DNA of 33,168 nt, from assembly GCA_016217735.1 (NCBI GenBank), contig JACRGQ010000031.1, forward strand, positions 1 to 33,168. The letters run 5' to 3'. A model generated the notes under the pieces. That model did no database searches, was not told where the DNA came from, and worked only from the letters and a program-made list of their open reading frames with translations. Position numbers and translations under genes: made by a program. This document shows, piece after piece, positions 8,208 to 17,208 of this stretch; positions within the stretch are counted from its first letter, which is position 1; each line of letters starts with the position of its first letter. This DNA comes from Nitrospinota bacterium. Lineage in GTDB: Bacteria > Nitrospinota_A > UBA7883 > JACRGQ01.

Positions 8208-8462
8208 TTATAAACCCCGGTAGGCGTCTTTGCGGTGGCGGATTTTTACGATTGTCAGGACATTGGCTTTTTTGTTTACAACATATAGAACCCGGTAGTC
8301 TCCCGACCGTATGCGGCAAGTATCTTCGCCTTTCAGCGCTTTATAGCCTGCGGGGAAAGGATTTTTGGCGAGGGAGTCGATTTTCCCCGCAATCTGCCGC
8401 TGGATGTTCACGGGAAGGGCTTTAAGTTCCTTAATCGCAGTTGGAAGGATTTCAACGATCAA
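8208..8462 (-). CDS. RelE/ParE-superfamily toxin
   Basis: The 84-residue basic protein (MIVEILPTAIKELKALP, then GKIDSLAKNPFPAGYKALKG, RIRSGDYRVLYVV, IVKIRHRKDAY) has the RelE fold pattern: N-terminal strand, two helices, then strands carrying 'R.GDYRvlY.v' and a C-terminal 'RHRkdaY' with the basic and aromatic residues used for mRNA cleavage on the ribosome. The start is TTG 8462: TTGA overlaps the antitoxin's TGA stop by 4 bases and no ATG fits, so translation is probably coupled. It is the second gene of an antitoxin-toxin pair on the minus strand, just downstream of mreD and convergent with trpC. Confidence 0.9.
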   Translation of the reverse strand: MIVEILPTAIKELKALPVNIQRQIAGKIDSLAKNPFPAGYKALKGEDTCRIRSGDYRVLYVVNKKANVLTIVKIRHRKDAYRGL

Positions 8463-8713
8463 AGGCCCAAATCCTTTTTCACCTTATTCCAGGCGACCGG
8501 CTTGCTGTTTTTAGGGCTGGCGATGGCTTTGCGGACGGATTCCAGGTCCAGATGATCTTCCAGTTCTTCAAGGAGCCGCAGATCGTCGATAGGCACCACG
8601 GCGGCCACATCCTTGCCGAACTTTTCGATGAGGATCCGCTCTTTGCCATAGGCGGCCTTGTTAATCGTTTCCGCGAAATCCTTGCGCGCCGCGCTTACCT
8701 TGAGTCTGGTCAT
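8459..8713 (-). CDS. Phd/YefM-family antitoxin
   Basis: The 84-residue protein MTRLKVSAARKDFAETINKA..ERILIEKFGKDVAAVVPIDDLRLLEELED has the Phd/YefM fold: a DNA-binding N-terminal dimer domain ('s.aRk.F.e.in.a', then 'i.rhGkdvAalv..edl') and an acidic C-terminal tail (to LGL) that would wrap the toxin. ATG 8713 is chosen because GGAG sits 8 bases upstream; the longer frame from 8758 runs through the promoter. Such antitoxins repress their own operon, alone and with the toxin. It overlaps the toxin gene by 4 bases. The pair follows the mreBCD operon in the same direction but has its own promoter. Confidence 0.9.
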   Translation of the reverse strand: MTRLKVSAARKDFAETINKAAYGKERILIEKFGKDVAAVVPIDDLRLLEELEDHLDLESVRKAIASPKNSKPVAWNKVKKDLGL

Positions 8714-8730
8714 AGGGGGTTCTCCTTTAT

Positions 8731-8786
8731 TGGTTATAGTATAAGCGATACTTGCCATATTTGCTATTATTGTGATATTTGTACAA
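8731..8786 (-). promoter_or_regulatory. Promoter and candidate operators of the YefM/RelE-type module
   Basis: On the minus strand TATACT (8743-8738) is a good -10, with a weak TAGCAA 17 bases upstream. The -10 is embedded in the inverted repeat AGTAT-N5-ATACT (8738-8752), and a palindrome TTGTACAA lies at 8779-8786. TGTACA is the core of the known Escherichia coli YefM operator, so both palindromes are plausible autoregulation sites; binding is inferred. Confidence 0.5.
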
Positions 8787-8816
8787 AGCGAATCTTGAAC
8801 GTAACCCGTTGCGAAA

Positions 8817-9323
8817 TCAGATTTCTCTGATATTGAGGAGGCGGCGCATTCTGGTTTCGAGGGCGATGAGGAACGAGAAGAGCGGCAGGCCGACCGCGAG
8901 GTTGTAGAGCGTCTGCAGGATCATCCGGCCGATGTCGCCGAAGAGTCCGGGGTGGTAATCGAAAAACGACATGGCGTAGTTGCGGAAGATGAGGCCGTTG
9001 ATGAACGTACCCGCGCCGATGGTGATGATCCAGGTGACCGGGCTGTTCCACTCCACCAGATGGTTTTCCTTCAGCCAGCCGGCAAGCAGCCCGATAACCC
9101 CTTTTGACAGCAGGTTGATGCCCATCATGCCGAACGAAGCGATATCCTGCAGCAGTCCGCCGAGCACGCCGCTATCCAGTCCCGCATAGCGTCCGTGGCG
9201 CAGGGCGAACCAGATCGTGGCGAGCAGCGCCGTGTCCGGCGCGATGGATGTGTACATGCGCAGCGCGCTGGTCTGGAGGATGAAGAGGAAGAAAAAAACG
9301 GCCATCTGCGCTGCCGGTATCAT
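8817..9323 (-). CDS. mreD: Rod-shape-determining membrane protein MreD
   Basis: MreD is the small polytopic inner-membrane subunit of the elongasome that works with MreC and MreB in side-wall peptidoglycan synthesis. The 168 residues form about five hydrophobic helices (FFFLFILQTSAL, TALLATIWFAL, the 'GLDSGVLGGLLQDIASFGMMGINLL' segment typical of MreD, TWIITIGAGTFINGLIF, and the C-terminal VGLPLFSFLIAL). ATG 9323 overlaps the mreC stop as ATGA. No mrdA or rodA follows; the next gene in this direction is an antitoxin, so PBP2 and RodA must be encoded elsewhere. Confidence 0.88.
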   Translation of the reverse strand: MIPAAQMAVFFFLFILQTSALRMYTSIAPDTALLATIWFALRHGRYAGLDSGVLGGLLQDIASFGMMGINLLSKGVIGLLAGWLKENHLVEWNSPVTWIITIGAGTFINGLIFRNYAMSFFDYHPGLFGDIGRMILQTLYNLAVGLPLFSFLIALETRMRRLLNIREI

Positions 9324-10180
9324 TTTTTCTTCGGCCCCTCGCTTTTAAGTTCATCGGGAATTTCGGGCGGAGCCGTGGTGATGATGACCTCCTCCAAACG
9401 TTCGAGGTCGGCGGCGGGAACCATCTCCGCCTTGAAGAAGAGCTTGCTGGAGCCGGCCTCAAGCGTGGCGATGCGTCCCACCGGCAGGCCCGCGGGGTAG
9501 ATGCCCCCCAGCCCGGTGGAGATCAGCATATCGCCCGCTTTCACATCGGCGTTCACCGGCAGGTAGAGCACGTCGCACCGTTTGCGGTTTTGTCCCACCA
9601 CCACGCAACGGGTGCGGGTGCGCTGTACATAGCAGTCCACGGCGCTGCGCGCGTCGGTGATCAGCAGCACGCGCGCGGCGTTGGCGGTGACGGCCACCAC
9701 GCGCCCCACCAGCCCCAGGCGGGTCATCGCCACCATTCCCTCGCGCACCCCCTGCTCGTCCCCCCGGTTGATGACCATCGTCCGGGCGATATTGGTGGCG
9801 TCCCACGCCGCCACTTCCGCCAGCAGCAGGCTGTCCGGCTTCAGCGCGCCGTTGCCCAGCATTTCGTCGACGCGGCGGTGTTTTTTCAGCTCTTCGCGCA
9901 GTTGGTTGTTCTTGAACACCTGTTCATGGAACATCCGGAGCAGTTCGTCGTTGTACGCGGCCGTGTCCACGAGGTAGAAGTAGCGGTGGTAGCCGGCTAT
10001 GGCGCCGCGGACGGTTCCGGTGACCATGTTCTGGAAAGGGGTGACGGCGGCCAGCACCGCGCGCTCCATCAGGTTCGGCTTGCGGTTTTCGCGGGCGTTG
10101 TTGGAAAGGAGCACCGCCGCGAAGATGAGGAGGCAGAACAGCAGGATCAGGTTTTCGTATTTTTGGAACAGGCGGCCCAT
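9320..10180 (-). CDS. mreC: Rod-shape-determining protein MreC
   Basis: MreC is a bitopic inner-membrane protein whose periplasmic part organises the elongation machinery and activates PBP2. The 286-residue protein has one N-terminal membrane helix (LILLFCLLIFAAVLLS, about 11-26), a coiled-coil stretch (about 78-105, NDELLRMFHEQVFKNNQLREELKK), and then the two-barrel MreC core with the characteristic 'VINRGDEQGVREGMVAMT..GLVGRVV' and 'GDMLISTGLGGIYPAGLPVG' motifs. The Lys-rich end overlaps the start of mreD by 4 bases. It lies 44 bases after mreB in the same operon. Confidence 0.94.
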   Translation of the reverse strand: MGRLFQKYENLILLFCLLIFAAVLLSNNARENRKPNLMERAVLAAVTPFQNMVTGTVRGAIAGYHRYFYLVDTAAYNDELLRMFHEQVFKNNQLREELKKHRRVDEMLGNGALKPDSLLLAEVAAWDATNIARTMVINRGDEQGVREGMVAMTRLGLVGRVVAVTANAARVLLITDARSAVDCYVQRTRTRCVVVGQNRKRCDVLYLPVNADVKAGDMLISTGLGGIYPAGLPVGRIATLEAGSSKLFFKAEMVPAADLERLEEVIITTAPPEIPDELKSEGPKKK

Positions 10181-10224
10181 GCGTTCTTTATCCTCCCGCG
10201 GAACGGTCCGGGGCGGGGGCCGTG

Positions 10225-11280
<1,056 letters not shown>

Positions 11281-11362
11281 GGCGTTAACACTGTTTCCGC
11301 GCGCATATATTGCCGTGAACTGTATCAGTATTCGGCCTTTGGCGCAACATCGGGCCGCGCGG

Positions 11363-13522
11363 TTAGAAGGACTTTTTTTCGATAACCGGCATCCGGAGTA
11401 TCTCCCCGGCGTGGAGGCGGTCGAGCTGCTTCCCTTCGTTGTACAGGGAGATCAGCCATAGCGGCACCTCACGCTGGCCGTTCCAGATCGTCCATGCCGT
11501 TTGCCCGCGGTGAAGCACGCGGTCGTCCACCTCCTTCACGTTATGGCTGTCGAAAAAATCCTTATACAGGCTTTGGTGGAAATCATTGCGGCGCCGCTCA
11601 AAAGTATCCGCATCGGTCTTGTCCATGGGGATTTTCACCGTCCGCCACAGATGCAGCGCGGGGCGGCGCCATTTGTTGAGGCGCATGATTTCGCGGGTGG
11701 AAACGCCGGCCCAGTCGGCGTAATGGGTCAGGGTTTCTTCCGGCAATACCGATATGACGCCGTAGCCGTCCTCCGCCTTTATGACGCGGAACCTGTCTTT
11801 GCCCGGCACCGGGCGGGATACGGCGGCGGGCTGGATGGGGGGCGCCGTTGCGGCCGCCGCAACCGCAACGGGGGCGGGCGGCGGCGCGCTGTTCCAGCCA
11901 ATCAACGTGGCCACCCGATTGGACATATAAGCAAAGAGCGCGGCGTATTCAGCGCCGATGGAATGTTTACCATCGCCGGGCCGGTCACGCGGCGCCGGCT
12001 CAACGCCCGCGTGCGGCCGGCTGGCGGCGGGTTGGGGCGAAGCCGCCTCTGTTGACGGTTGCCGCGCGGACGGCATGATTTGCGAAGCCGCCTCGGCCGG
12101 CAATGCCAGTTTCTGGCCGGGGTTGATCCGGCTGCGGCGACCCATGTCGTTAAGTTCTTTCAGCGCCGTCACGGTGGTGTTGTATTTCATGGCGATGCTG
12201 TACAGCGAATCGCCGTGATCGACCACATATTCCCCGCCGGGAGCCACGGCGCCGTAATCCTTGCGGCCGGCCGGCGCGGGGTTTGGGGCGGGTACGGCCC
12301 GCGCTAACTCGGCTGGCGTGGGGGTATACGAAGCCACCTGCGCGAAACCGGCGGCTGTGCCGTGGGGGATGCGCAACGTGTAGCCGCGCGGGAGCAAGCC
12401 TTGGCTCGCCAAGGTGTTCTTATGCAGCGCCGGGTTGAGGCGCGCGATTTCTTTCATGTCGTAAAACCGCGCCAAGTCGCGGATGCGTACATGGTTTTGC
12501 AGCCTCACCACGTCGAATTCGAGCGGCGAGTGGAAGTCGATGTTGCCGAAGTACCGTTCGGGGTGTTGCATGATGCGGCGGGCCGCCAGGAATTCGCAGT
12601 AGAAATTGCGGCTGGCGAAACCAAAAGCCGGCCCGTCGTAATTTTTGATGATGCCGGCGATGTCGTCGCCGTAGATTCGTTTGGCGTGGGCCATGCCGTT
12701 CTTGCCGTGGTTGTAGCTGGTGACCACCAGCGGCCAGCTTTCCAGGTGTTCATGATTGTCGCGCAGGAACTTGGCGGCCCCTTCGGTGGCGATGAGCGGG
12801 TCGCGCCGTTCATCCGTTTGGCCGTTGATCTTCATGTAATGCTTGCCGGTGGAGCGCATGAACTGCCAGATGCCGGCGGCTCCCACGCGGGAGTATGCCT
12901 TGACGTTGAACGAGCTTTCCACGTGCGGCAGCGCCAGCAGATCCAGCGGCACACCGTACCGTTCAAAAATCCTTCTCATCTCGGGCATGTATTGTCCGCT
13001 GGTGATGAGCCCCAGCTTGAAGCGGCTCTTGAGGCCGTACTGCACCCGCAACTGCTCCGACGCCTCGCGGTAGACGCGGGCATCCGGCGTGTTGCCAAAC
13101 AGCGCGGCAATCCGGCATTCCCCTTCCCCTTCGCACCGCCCCTCCCGCCGGGCGAGGCGCTTCAGCGCATCGGCTATTTGCCGTTTGCGCAATGTGAGCT
13201 GCCTGGCCGCATAACGGCGCGAGGCGCGGGGGTAGGCTTCGTCCAGATCAACCACCTCGTAGCGGATGTCGAGATTCACGCTGTCATGGAGGATCGCCTG
13301 GTTCTCGTCGTATTTGGTGTAAACGTCGAGCCAAAAATTCACGTTTGGACGCAACACCGCCGGTTCGGGGAACAGGTCATCCTGATAGTCCGGCTCCAGC
13401 GCGGCGGCGGAGAGGGGTTCTTCCCCGGCAAGTTCCGGAGTGGATGCATAAAGCGGAGATGATGCTAGAATAAATGTGGAGGCAAGTGTGACCGCCCACC
13501 CGTTGAACCTTCCCTTTCCCAT
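11363..13522 (-). CDS. MltD-like lytic transglycosylase with LysM domains
   Basis: This exported murein hydrolase cleaves the MurNAc-GlcNAc bond to form anhydromuropeptides. The 719-residue protein starts at ATG 13522 with a signal peptide (TLASTFILASSPLYA, about residues 12-26). The SLT domain at about 185-330 shows LPHVESSFN with catalytic Glu202, then GAAGIWQFM, the fingerprint of family-1 transglycosylases. A Pro/Ala linker leads to a clear LysM (about 435-483, GDSLYSIAMKYNTTVTALKELN..INPGQKLALP), and two more divergent LysM-like repeats follow (LPEETLTHYADWAGVSTREI; VLHRGQTAWTIW..LHAGEILRMP). It lies upstream of mreB on the same strand with 115 bases between them and diverges from the HD-GYP gene. 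The order fits a cell-wall cluster. MltD is the closest family; the third LysM copy is the least sure. Confidence 0.88.
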   Translation of the reverse strand: MGKGRFNGWAVTLASTFILASSPLYASTPELAGEEPLSAAALEPDYQDDLFPEPAVLRPNVNFWLDVYTKYDENQAILHDSVNLDIRYEVVDLDEAYPRASRRYAARQLTLRKRQIADALKRLARREGRCEGEGECRIAALFGNTPDARVYREASEQLRVQYGLKSRFKLGLITSGQYMPEMRRIFERYGVPLDLLALPHVESSFNVKAYSRVGAAGIWQFMRSTGKHYMKINGQTDERRDPLIATEGAAKFLRDNHEHLESWPLVVTSYNHGKNGMAHAKRIYGDDIAGIIKNYDGPAFGFASRNFYCEFLAARRIMQHPERYFGNIDFHSPLEFDVVRLQNHVRIRDLARFYDMKEIARLNPALHKNTLASQGLLPRGYTLRIPHGTAAGFAQVASYTPTPAELARAVPAPNPAPAGRKDYGAVAPGGEYVVDHGDSLYSIAMKYNTTVTALKELNDMGRRSRINPGQKLALPAEAASQIMPSARQPSTEAASPQPAASRPHAGVEPAPRDRPGDGKHSIGAEYAALFAYMSNRVATLIGWNSAPPPAPVAVAAAATAPPIQPAAVSRPVPGKDRFRVIKAEDGYGVISVLPEETLTHYADWAGVSTREIMRLNKWRRPALHLWRTVKIPMDKTDADTFERRRNDFHQSLYKDFFDSHNVKEVDDRVLHRGQTAWTIWNGQREVPLWLISLYNEGKQLDRLHAGEILRMPVIEKKSF

Positions 13523-13594
13523 GAATTTTAATTTTATTGGAACGGATGGGTGAAATCAAGAGAAAACGCTTTTAATGGCAGGGTCTAACTTCCC

Positions 13595-14827
13595 ATGATT
13601 AAAAAGATTACGGTGGAACAGCTCGAGCCCGGCATGTTCGTGGCCGATTTCAACTGCGGCTGGCTTGAGCATCCTTTCCTTACCAATTCGGTTCTAGTAA
13701 AAGACGCGCATACCGTTGAAAAAGTAAAGGCGTTCGGCATCCGGGAACTCTACATCGATACCCGGAAGGGTTCCGATGTGGGGGAGGGGCGCGGGAAAAA
13801 GCGCGAAGATGTGCAAAAAGAGCTGCACGAAGAGATGCACCGGCTGGTCGAGATGGACCGGACGGTGATTAACACGGTGCCGATGGAAGAGGAGATACAC
13901 CACGCCAAAGCGGTGAAACACGAGGCGAAAAAGGTGGTGACCGGCATTCTGCACGAGGCGCGGCTGGGCAAGCAGGTGGCGCTGGAAGAGGCCAACCATG
14001 TGGTGGAGAAGTTGGTCGATTCGGTGTTCCGCAACGTCGACGCGCTTGCCTCCTTAAGCCGCATCAAGAGCAAGGATCAGTACACGTTCATGCACAGCGT
14101 GAACGTCTGCGTGCTGATGATCGCGTTTTGCCGCTTCATCGGCATCGACCGCGAAACCATACAGAAGGTGGGGGTGGGGGCGCTGCTGCACGACATCGGC
14201 AAGATGAAAGTGTCCGACGCCGTCCTCAACAAGCCGGGGCCGCTCACCGACGCGGAATTCGACTTGATGAAAAGCCACGTCACCCACGGTCACGACATCC
14301 TGATTGGCACCAAGGGGATACCCTTCGAGGCGATTGAGGTGGCCAGCCAGCACCATGAGCGGTTCGACGGCACAGGGTATCCCTTACAGCTCGACCACGA
14401 GAACATCTCGCGTTACGGGAAGATGGCCGCCCTGGCCGATGTGTACGACGCGATCACCACCAACCGCATCTACCACAAAGGGCTGGAACCGGCCGAGGCG
14501 ATACGGAAGATATACGAGTGGAGCAAGCACCACTTCGACGCCGAGATGGCCCAGTATTTCGTGAAATGCGTCGGCATCTACCCGGTCGGCACGCTGGTGC
14601 GGCTGGAAAGCGGCCTGCTGGCGGTGGTGGCGGTGCCGGGGCAGCGCTCCATGCTCACCCCCACGGTTATCGCCGTGTACGACGAGGGCACGCACCTGCG
14701 CATTACTCCGCATGAGATCGCGCTGGACGGCCCCGCCGGGGAGCGCCACCGGATCATCGGCTACGAAGACCCGCAGAAGTACCGGCTCAACCCGCTCGAC
14801 TATCTCGACCTCGCGGGAGTGATGTAG
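13595..14827 (+). CDS. HD-GYP domain protein, probable cyclic-di-GMP phosphodiesterase
   Basis: The 410-residue soluble protein opens with a DUF3391-type domain (MIKKITVEQLEPGMFVADFN, about 1-130), then an HD-GYP domain (about 155-330). The metal ligands are visible: FMHSVNVC, ALLHDIGKM (His199-Asp200), the following HVTHGHDIL, and HHERFDGTGYP, which is the GYP signature; all are intact, so c-di-GMP hydrolysis to GMP or pGpG is likely. The C-terminal 80 residues form a small extra domain seen in this architecture. Start ATG 13595 has only a weak AGGG upstream. It is transcribed alone, divergent from the lytic transglycosylase, and 0.75 kb from a protein with a possible c-di-GMP-binding MshEN-like tail. 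Confidence 0.92.
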   Translation: MIKKITVEQLEPGMFVADFNCGWLEHPFLTNSVLVKDAHTVEKVKAFGIRELYIDTRKGSDVGEGRGKKREDVQKELHEEMHRLVEMDRTVINTVPMEEEIHHAKAVKHEAKKVVTGILHEARLGKQVALEEANHVVEKLVDSVFRNVDALASLSRIKSKDQYTFMHSVNVCVLMIAFCRFIGIDRETIQKVGVGALLHDIGKMKVSDAVLNKPGPLTDAEFDLMKSHVTHGHDILIGTKGIPFEAIEVASQHHERFDGTGYPLQLDHENISRYGKMAALADVYDAITTNRIYHKGLEPAEAIRKIYEWSKHHFDAEMAQYFVKCVGIYPVGTLVRLESGLLAVVAVPGQRSMLTPTVIAVYDEGTHLRITPHEIALDGPAGERHRIIGYEDPQKYRLNPLDYLDLAGVM

Positions 14828-14928
14828 GCCGCGTTGCCGTGAATGCGGCGGCGCGGGCGCGGCTACGGACTGTGAAACGGGCCGCGTTCGCCGCCACCCC
14901 CCGCCGCTGAAATCTTTTGTTATCCATT

Positions 14929-14968
14929 ACCGCCGCCCATGATGGGATATCGGTGGTGTTTTATGTTT
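14929..14968 (+). terminator. Possible terminator downstream of the HD-GYP gene
   Basis: ACCGCCG-CCCAT-G-ATGGG-ATAT-CGGTGGT (14929-14957) forms an interrupted stem followed by GTTTTATGTTT. It lies 100 bp after the stop codon. The rest of the 14828-15121 gap is GC-rich with no gene or clear promoter that I can see. Confidence 0.4.
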
Positions 14969-15121
14969 CACGGTATTGGGAACGCCAACGGATGGCGGAA
15001 TAACAACCCGTTTTTCAGCGCATTATAAAAGTCCCCGCCATTTCATCTCCCCCCTTAAAAAGGCCTAAAGGGAAATTTTTGCCGGGCCGATAAGTTATTC
15101 ATAGGAAAAGTGGGGTGTGTA

Positions 15122-15301
15122 ATGGACAAGAACGTCGGGAACAGTTCCGGTTTGAGGATGGACCTCATTAAAAAGTACCGGAAGCAGATTCGGGAGCAGA
15201 CCTATGTGGTCCGTTCCGACGAGATCGCGCAGAAAATGGCGCAGGAACTCTTTGTTTCCAGCCCCTTTTTCAAGGGTCCGCAGATACGGGGGAAAAAATG
15301 A
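15122..15301 (+). CDS. Small protein with a FlgM-like C terminus (possible anti-sigma-28 factor)
   Basis: The 59-residue protein begins MDKNVGNSSG. Its core IKKYRKQIREQTYVVRSDEIAQKMAQELF resembles the sigma-28-binding helix of FlgM ('i..G.Y.vds..iA.kml.el'), which holds back FliA until the flagellar hook is complete. The protein is shorter than typical FlgM (about 90-100 residues), the usual Gly of the motif is replaced, and no flagellar gene is in view, so this is a tentative call. ATG 15122 has GTGGGG 6 bases upstream; GTG 15110 is an alternative. The stop overlaps the next gene as ATGA, so the two form a translationally coupled pair. Confidence 0.4.
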   Translation: MDKNVGNSSGLRMDLIKKYRKQIREQTYVVRSDEIAQKMAQELFVSSPFFKGPQIRGKK

Positions 15302-15486
15302 AGGCGCTTTCCATAGGATTTTTTTCGACGGTCATCGTCGCCGCGCAACAGGCCAAGAACGCCATTGAACGGGCGAGTCTCCGCGAAGTCTATGTGTTCA
15401 TCGACGATAACTTTGCGCCGCTGGCCATATCGCTTTCCACCATCCTCGCGGCGGAGCTGATCGTCGTGGCCATCCTGGCCCGCTGA
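15298..15486 (+). CDS. Small single-span membrane protein, unknown
   Basis: I do not recognise this 62-residue protein. Residues 1-20 (MKALSIGFFSTVIVAAQQAK) are weakly hydrophobic. Residues 41-61 (PLAISLSTILAAELIVVAIL) form one clear membrane helix ending in Arg at the C terminus. Between them lies a charged stretch (NAIERASLREVYVFIDDN). ATG 15298 overlaps the stop of the FlgM-like gene by 4 bases, and GGGGG lies shortly before it. The coupling suggests the two products act together, perhaps as a membrane partner of a regulator. Confidence 0.6.
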   Translation: MKALSIGFFSTVIVAAQQAKNAIERASLREVYVFIDDNFAPLAISLSTILAAELIVVAILAR

Positions 15487-15571
15487 CAGGCCGCAAAAAA
15501 AGCACTGCCGCCCCACCGCGCCCGTTTTGCGCGCCCATGCCCGGCTTGCGGCGATGCCGCGCCTTTGCGCC

Positions 15572-16174
15572 TTAGTGGTTTTTCTTCTGGATTTTCAGCG
15601 CGCGATGCACGTCGTCCTGGGTAACGGCGCCCTGCTCCACCAAAATCTCGCCGATCTTCTTGCCGCTGTTTGACTGCTTTTGAAGCTGCACGGCATTTTC
15701 CACTTCCCGCTCCGAAAGCGTGGGGTTTATGAACCGGGTAATGATCTGCCCCAGAAGCAGCGGGCGGCTTTGCGGTTTGGAAGGATCCTTCGGCATGGCC
15801 GGCAATTTGGCGGTACTGTCGTTTTTCGCCGCCGCGCCTTTGGCATCCCCGGCCACCGCGGCCTTCAGCTTGCTGGAGATGCTCCCGACGCCCTTCCCCA
15901 CCTTGTCGGCGGTTCCGGTGAACAGATCATAGGCCAGCTTGAGCAGAAAAGCGCCGACGAGCAGCCCCACGGGAATCAACAAAATAGTGATGATGGTGTG
16001 AACCTGCTCGGTTTTCTTCTCCGCGACCCCTTCAAAAGCCTTTGCGACTTCTTTTGCGACCGCCTGATGTTCTTCTTCCAGCTCGGCGGATAGAAGATTT
16101 CCCGCGATGCCCGAAACCGCGTCAATGGCGGCGGACAATTCGTTGTGAAAACCGGTCAAAATGTCTATCGTCAT
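15572..16174 (-). CDS. Membrane protein with a C-terminal MshEN-like (GspE N-terminal) domain
   Basis: The 200-residue protein has a helical N terminus (1-58, rich in Glu/Ala/Lys), one membrane helix (about 61-85, IITILLIPVGLLVGAFLLKLA), an Ala/Lys/Pro linker, and a tail (about 139-197) made of two similar motifs: LLGQIITRF..LSEREVENAVQLQ and KIGEILVEQGAVTQDDVHRALKIQ. This tandem pattern (LG..L...G......l..al..Q) is that of MshEN domains at the N terminus of type II/IV secretion ATPases, where it can bind c-di-GMP. Here the ATPase is absent. ATG 16174 has AAAGGGAAAA upstream and lies 22 bases after the hemB stop, so it is probably co-transcribed with hemB. Ligand binding is inference. Confidence 0.6.
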   Translation of the reverse strand: MTIDILTGFHNELSAAIDAVSGIAGNLLSAELEEEHQAVAKEVAKAFEGVAEKKTEQVHTIITILLIPVGLLVGAFLLKLAYDLFTGTADKVGKGVGSISSKLKAAVAGDAKGAAAKNDSTAKLPAMPKDPSKPQSRPLLLGQIITRFINPTLSEREVENAVQLQKQSNSGKKIGEILVEQGAVTQDDVHRALKIQKKNH

Positions 16175-16196
16175 TTTTCCCTTTTCCCCGCCGGGG

Positions 16197-17174
16197 TCAG
16201 CCGTTGAGGTCTTTGGCCGCCTGTTTCGCGTAGTAGGTCAAAATCATGTCGGCCCCCGCGCGGTGGATGGAGAGGAGCACCTCCATCATCACCCGGTGGC
16301 CGTCTATCCACCCCTTTTCGGCGGCGGCCATCACCATGCTGTATTCGCCGCTGACGTTGTAGGCGGCCACCGGCATGTCAAAGCGGGTGCGCACGTCGCG
16401 GATGATGTCCAGATACGAAAGCGCCGGTTTCACCATGACGATGTCGGCCCCTTCCTGGATGTCGAGCGCCACTTCGCGCAGCGCTTCGCGGGCGTTGGGC
16501 GGATCCATCTGGTAGGTCGTCCGGTTGCCGAATTTGGGGGCGCTGTCGCACGCCTCGCGGAACGGGCCGTAGAAGCCCGATGCGTATTTCGCCGCGTAGG
16601 CCATGATGGGGATATCGCTGAAACCGCGCGCGTCCAGCGCCTTGCGTATCACCGCCACGCGGCCGTCCATCATGTCGGACGGGGCCACCATATCGGCGCC
16701 GGCCTCGGCGTGCGAAAGGGCCATCAGCGCCAGCATTTCCAGCGTTTCGTCGTTCAGTATTTTTCCGTGCGGCCCCACGATGCCGCAGTGGCCGTGCGTG
16801 GTGTATTCGTCGATGCATACATCGGTGATAACGACCAGTTCCGGGGCGGCGTTCTTGATCTCGCGGATGGCGTTTTGCACCACGCCGTCCGGCTGGCAGC
16901 CGCTCGTCCCTTTTTCGTCCTTGGTCTCCGGAATGCCGAACAGGATCACCGCCGGGATGCCGAGCGATTGAATCTCTTTCGCCTCCGCCGCCAGCTTGTC
17001 CACCGGCCAGCGGTAGTTCCCCGGCATCGAGCCGATCTCTTCCTTTATCCCCTTGCCGAAGGTGACAAACAAAGGATAAATCAGGTTGTCGGGGGAAAGC
17101 CGGAACTCCCGCGTCATCCGCCTCAACCCCTCGGACATGCGGATGCGTCTGCCACGATATTCGGGGAATTTCAT
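16197..17174 (-). CDS. hemB: Porphobilinogen synthase (delta-aminolevulinate dehydratase)
   Basis: HemB condenses two aminolevulinate molecules to porphobilinogen in haem and tetrapyrrole synthesis, a cytosolic octamer. The 325-residue protein has both Schiff-base lysines ([15 protein letters not shown], Lys196; [12 protein letters not shown], Lys249). The metal site reads [14 protein letters not shown]: Cys120 and Cys130 are kept, but the middle ligand is Asp122 instead of Cys, a hybrid of the zinc (Cys-Cys-Cys) and magnesium (Ala-Asp-Asp) types. ATG 17174 has no ribosome site but lies 6 bases after a -10 (TAAAAT), so a leaderless transcript is possible. It is followed by the MshEN-like membrane protein. 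Haem supply suits the cytochromes nearby. Confidence 0.96.
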   Translation of the reverse strand: MKFPEYRGRRIRMSEGLRRMTREFRLSPDNLIYPLFVTFGKGIKEEIGSMPGNYRWPVDKLAAEAKEIQSLGIPAVILFGIPETKDEKGTSGCQPDGVVQNAIREIKNAAPELVVITDVCIDEYTTHGHCGIVGPHGKILNDETLEMLALMALSHAEAGADMVAPSDMMDGRVAVIRKALDARGFSDIPIMAYAAKYASGFYGPFREACDSAPKFGNRTTYQMDPPNAREALREVALDIQEGADIVMVKPALSYLDIIRDVRTRFDMPVAAYNVSGEYSMVMAAAEKGWIDGHRVMMEVLLSIHRAGADMILTYYAKQAAKDLNG

Positions 17175-17180
17175 GCGTCG

Positions 17181-17208
17181 ATTTTAACCGGAATCACGAT
17201 TGAAGCAA
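17181..17208 (-). promoter_or_regulatory. Candidate hemB promoter giving a leaderless transcript
   Basis: On the minus strand TTGCTT (17208-17203), 16 bases, TAAAAT (17186-17181), then CGACGC and ATG 17174. The start site expected 7 bases past the -10 is the A of the ATG itself. Confidence 0.45.

Noticed and set aside
14829-14863. GCCGCG...CGCGGC hairpin just after the HD-GYP gene as a terminator
   Set aside because: The stem is short and no T-run follows; the structure at 14929 is better.
15070-15090. Possible sigma-54 promoter (GG..GC) before the FlgM-like gene
   Set aside because: The spacing between GG and GC is 8-9 bases, not 10, and the rest of the consensus is missing.
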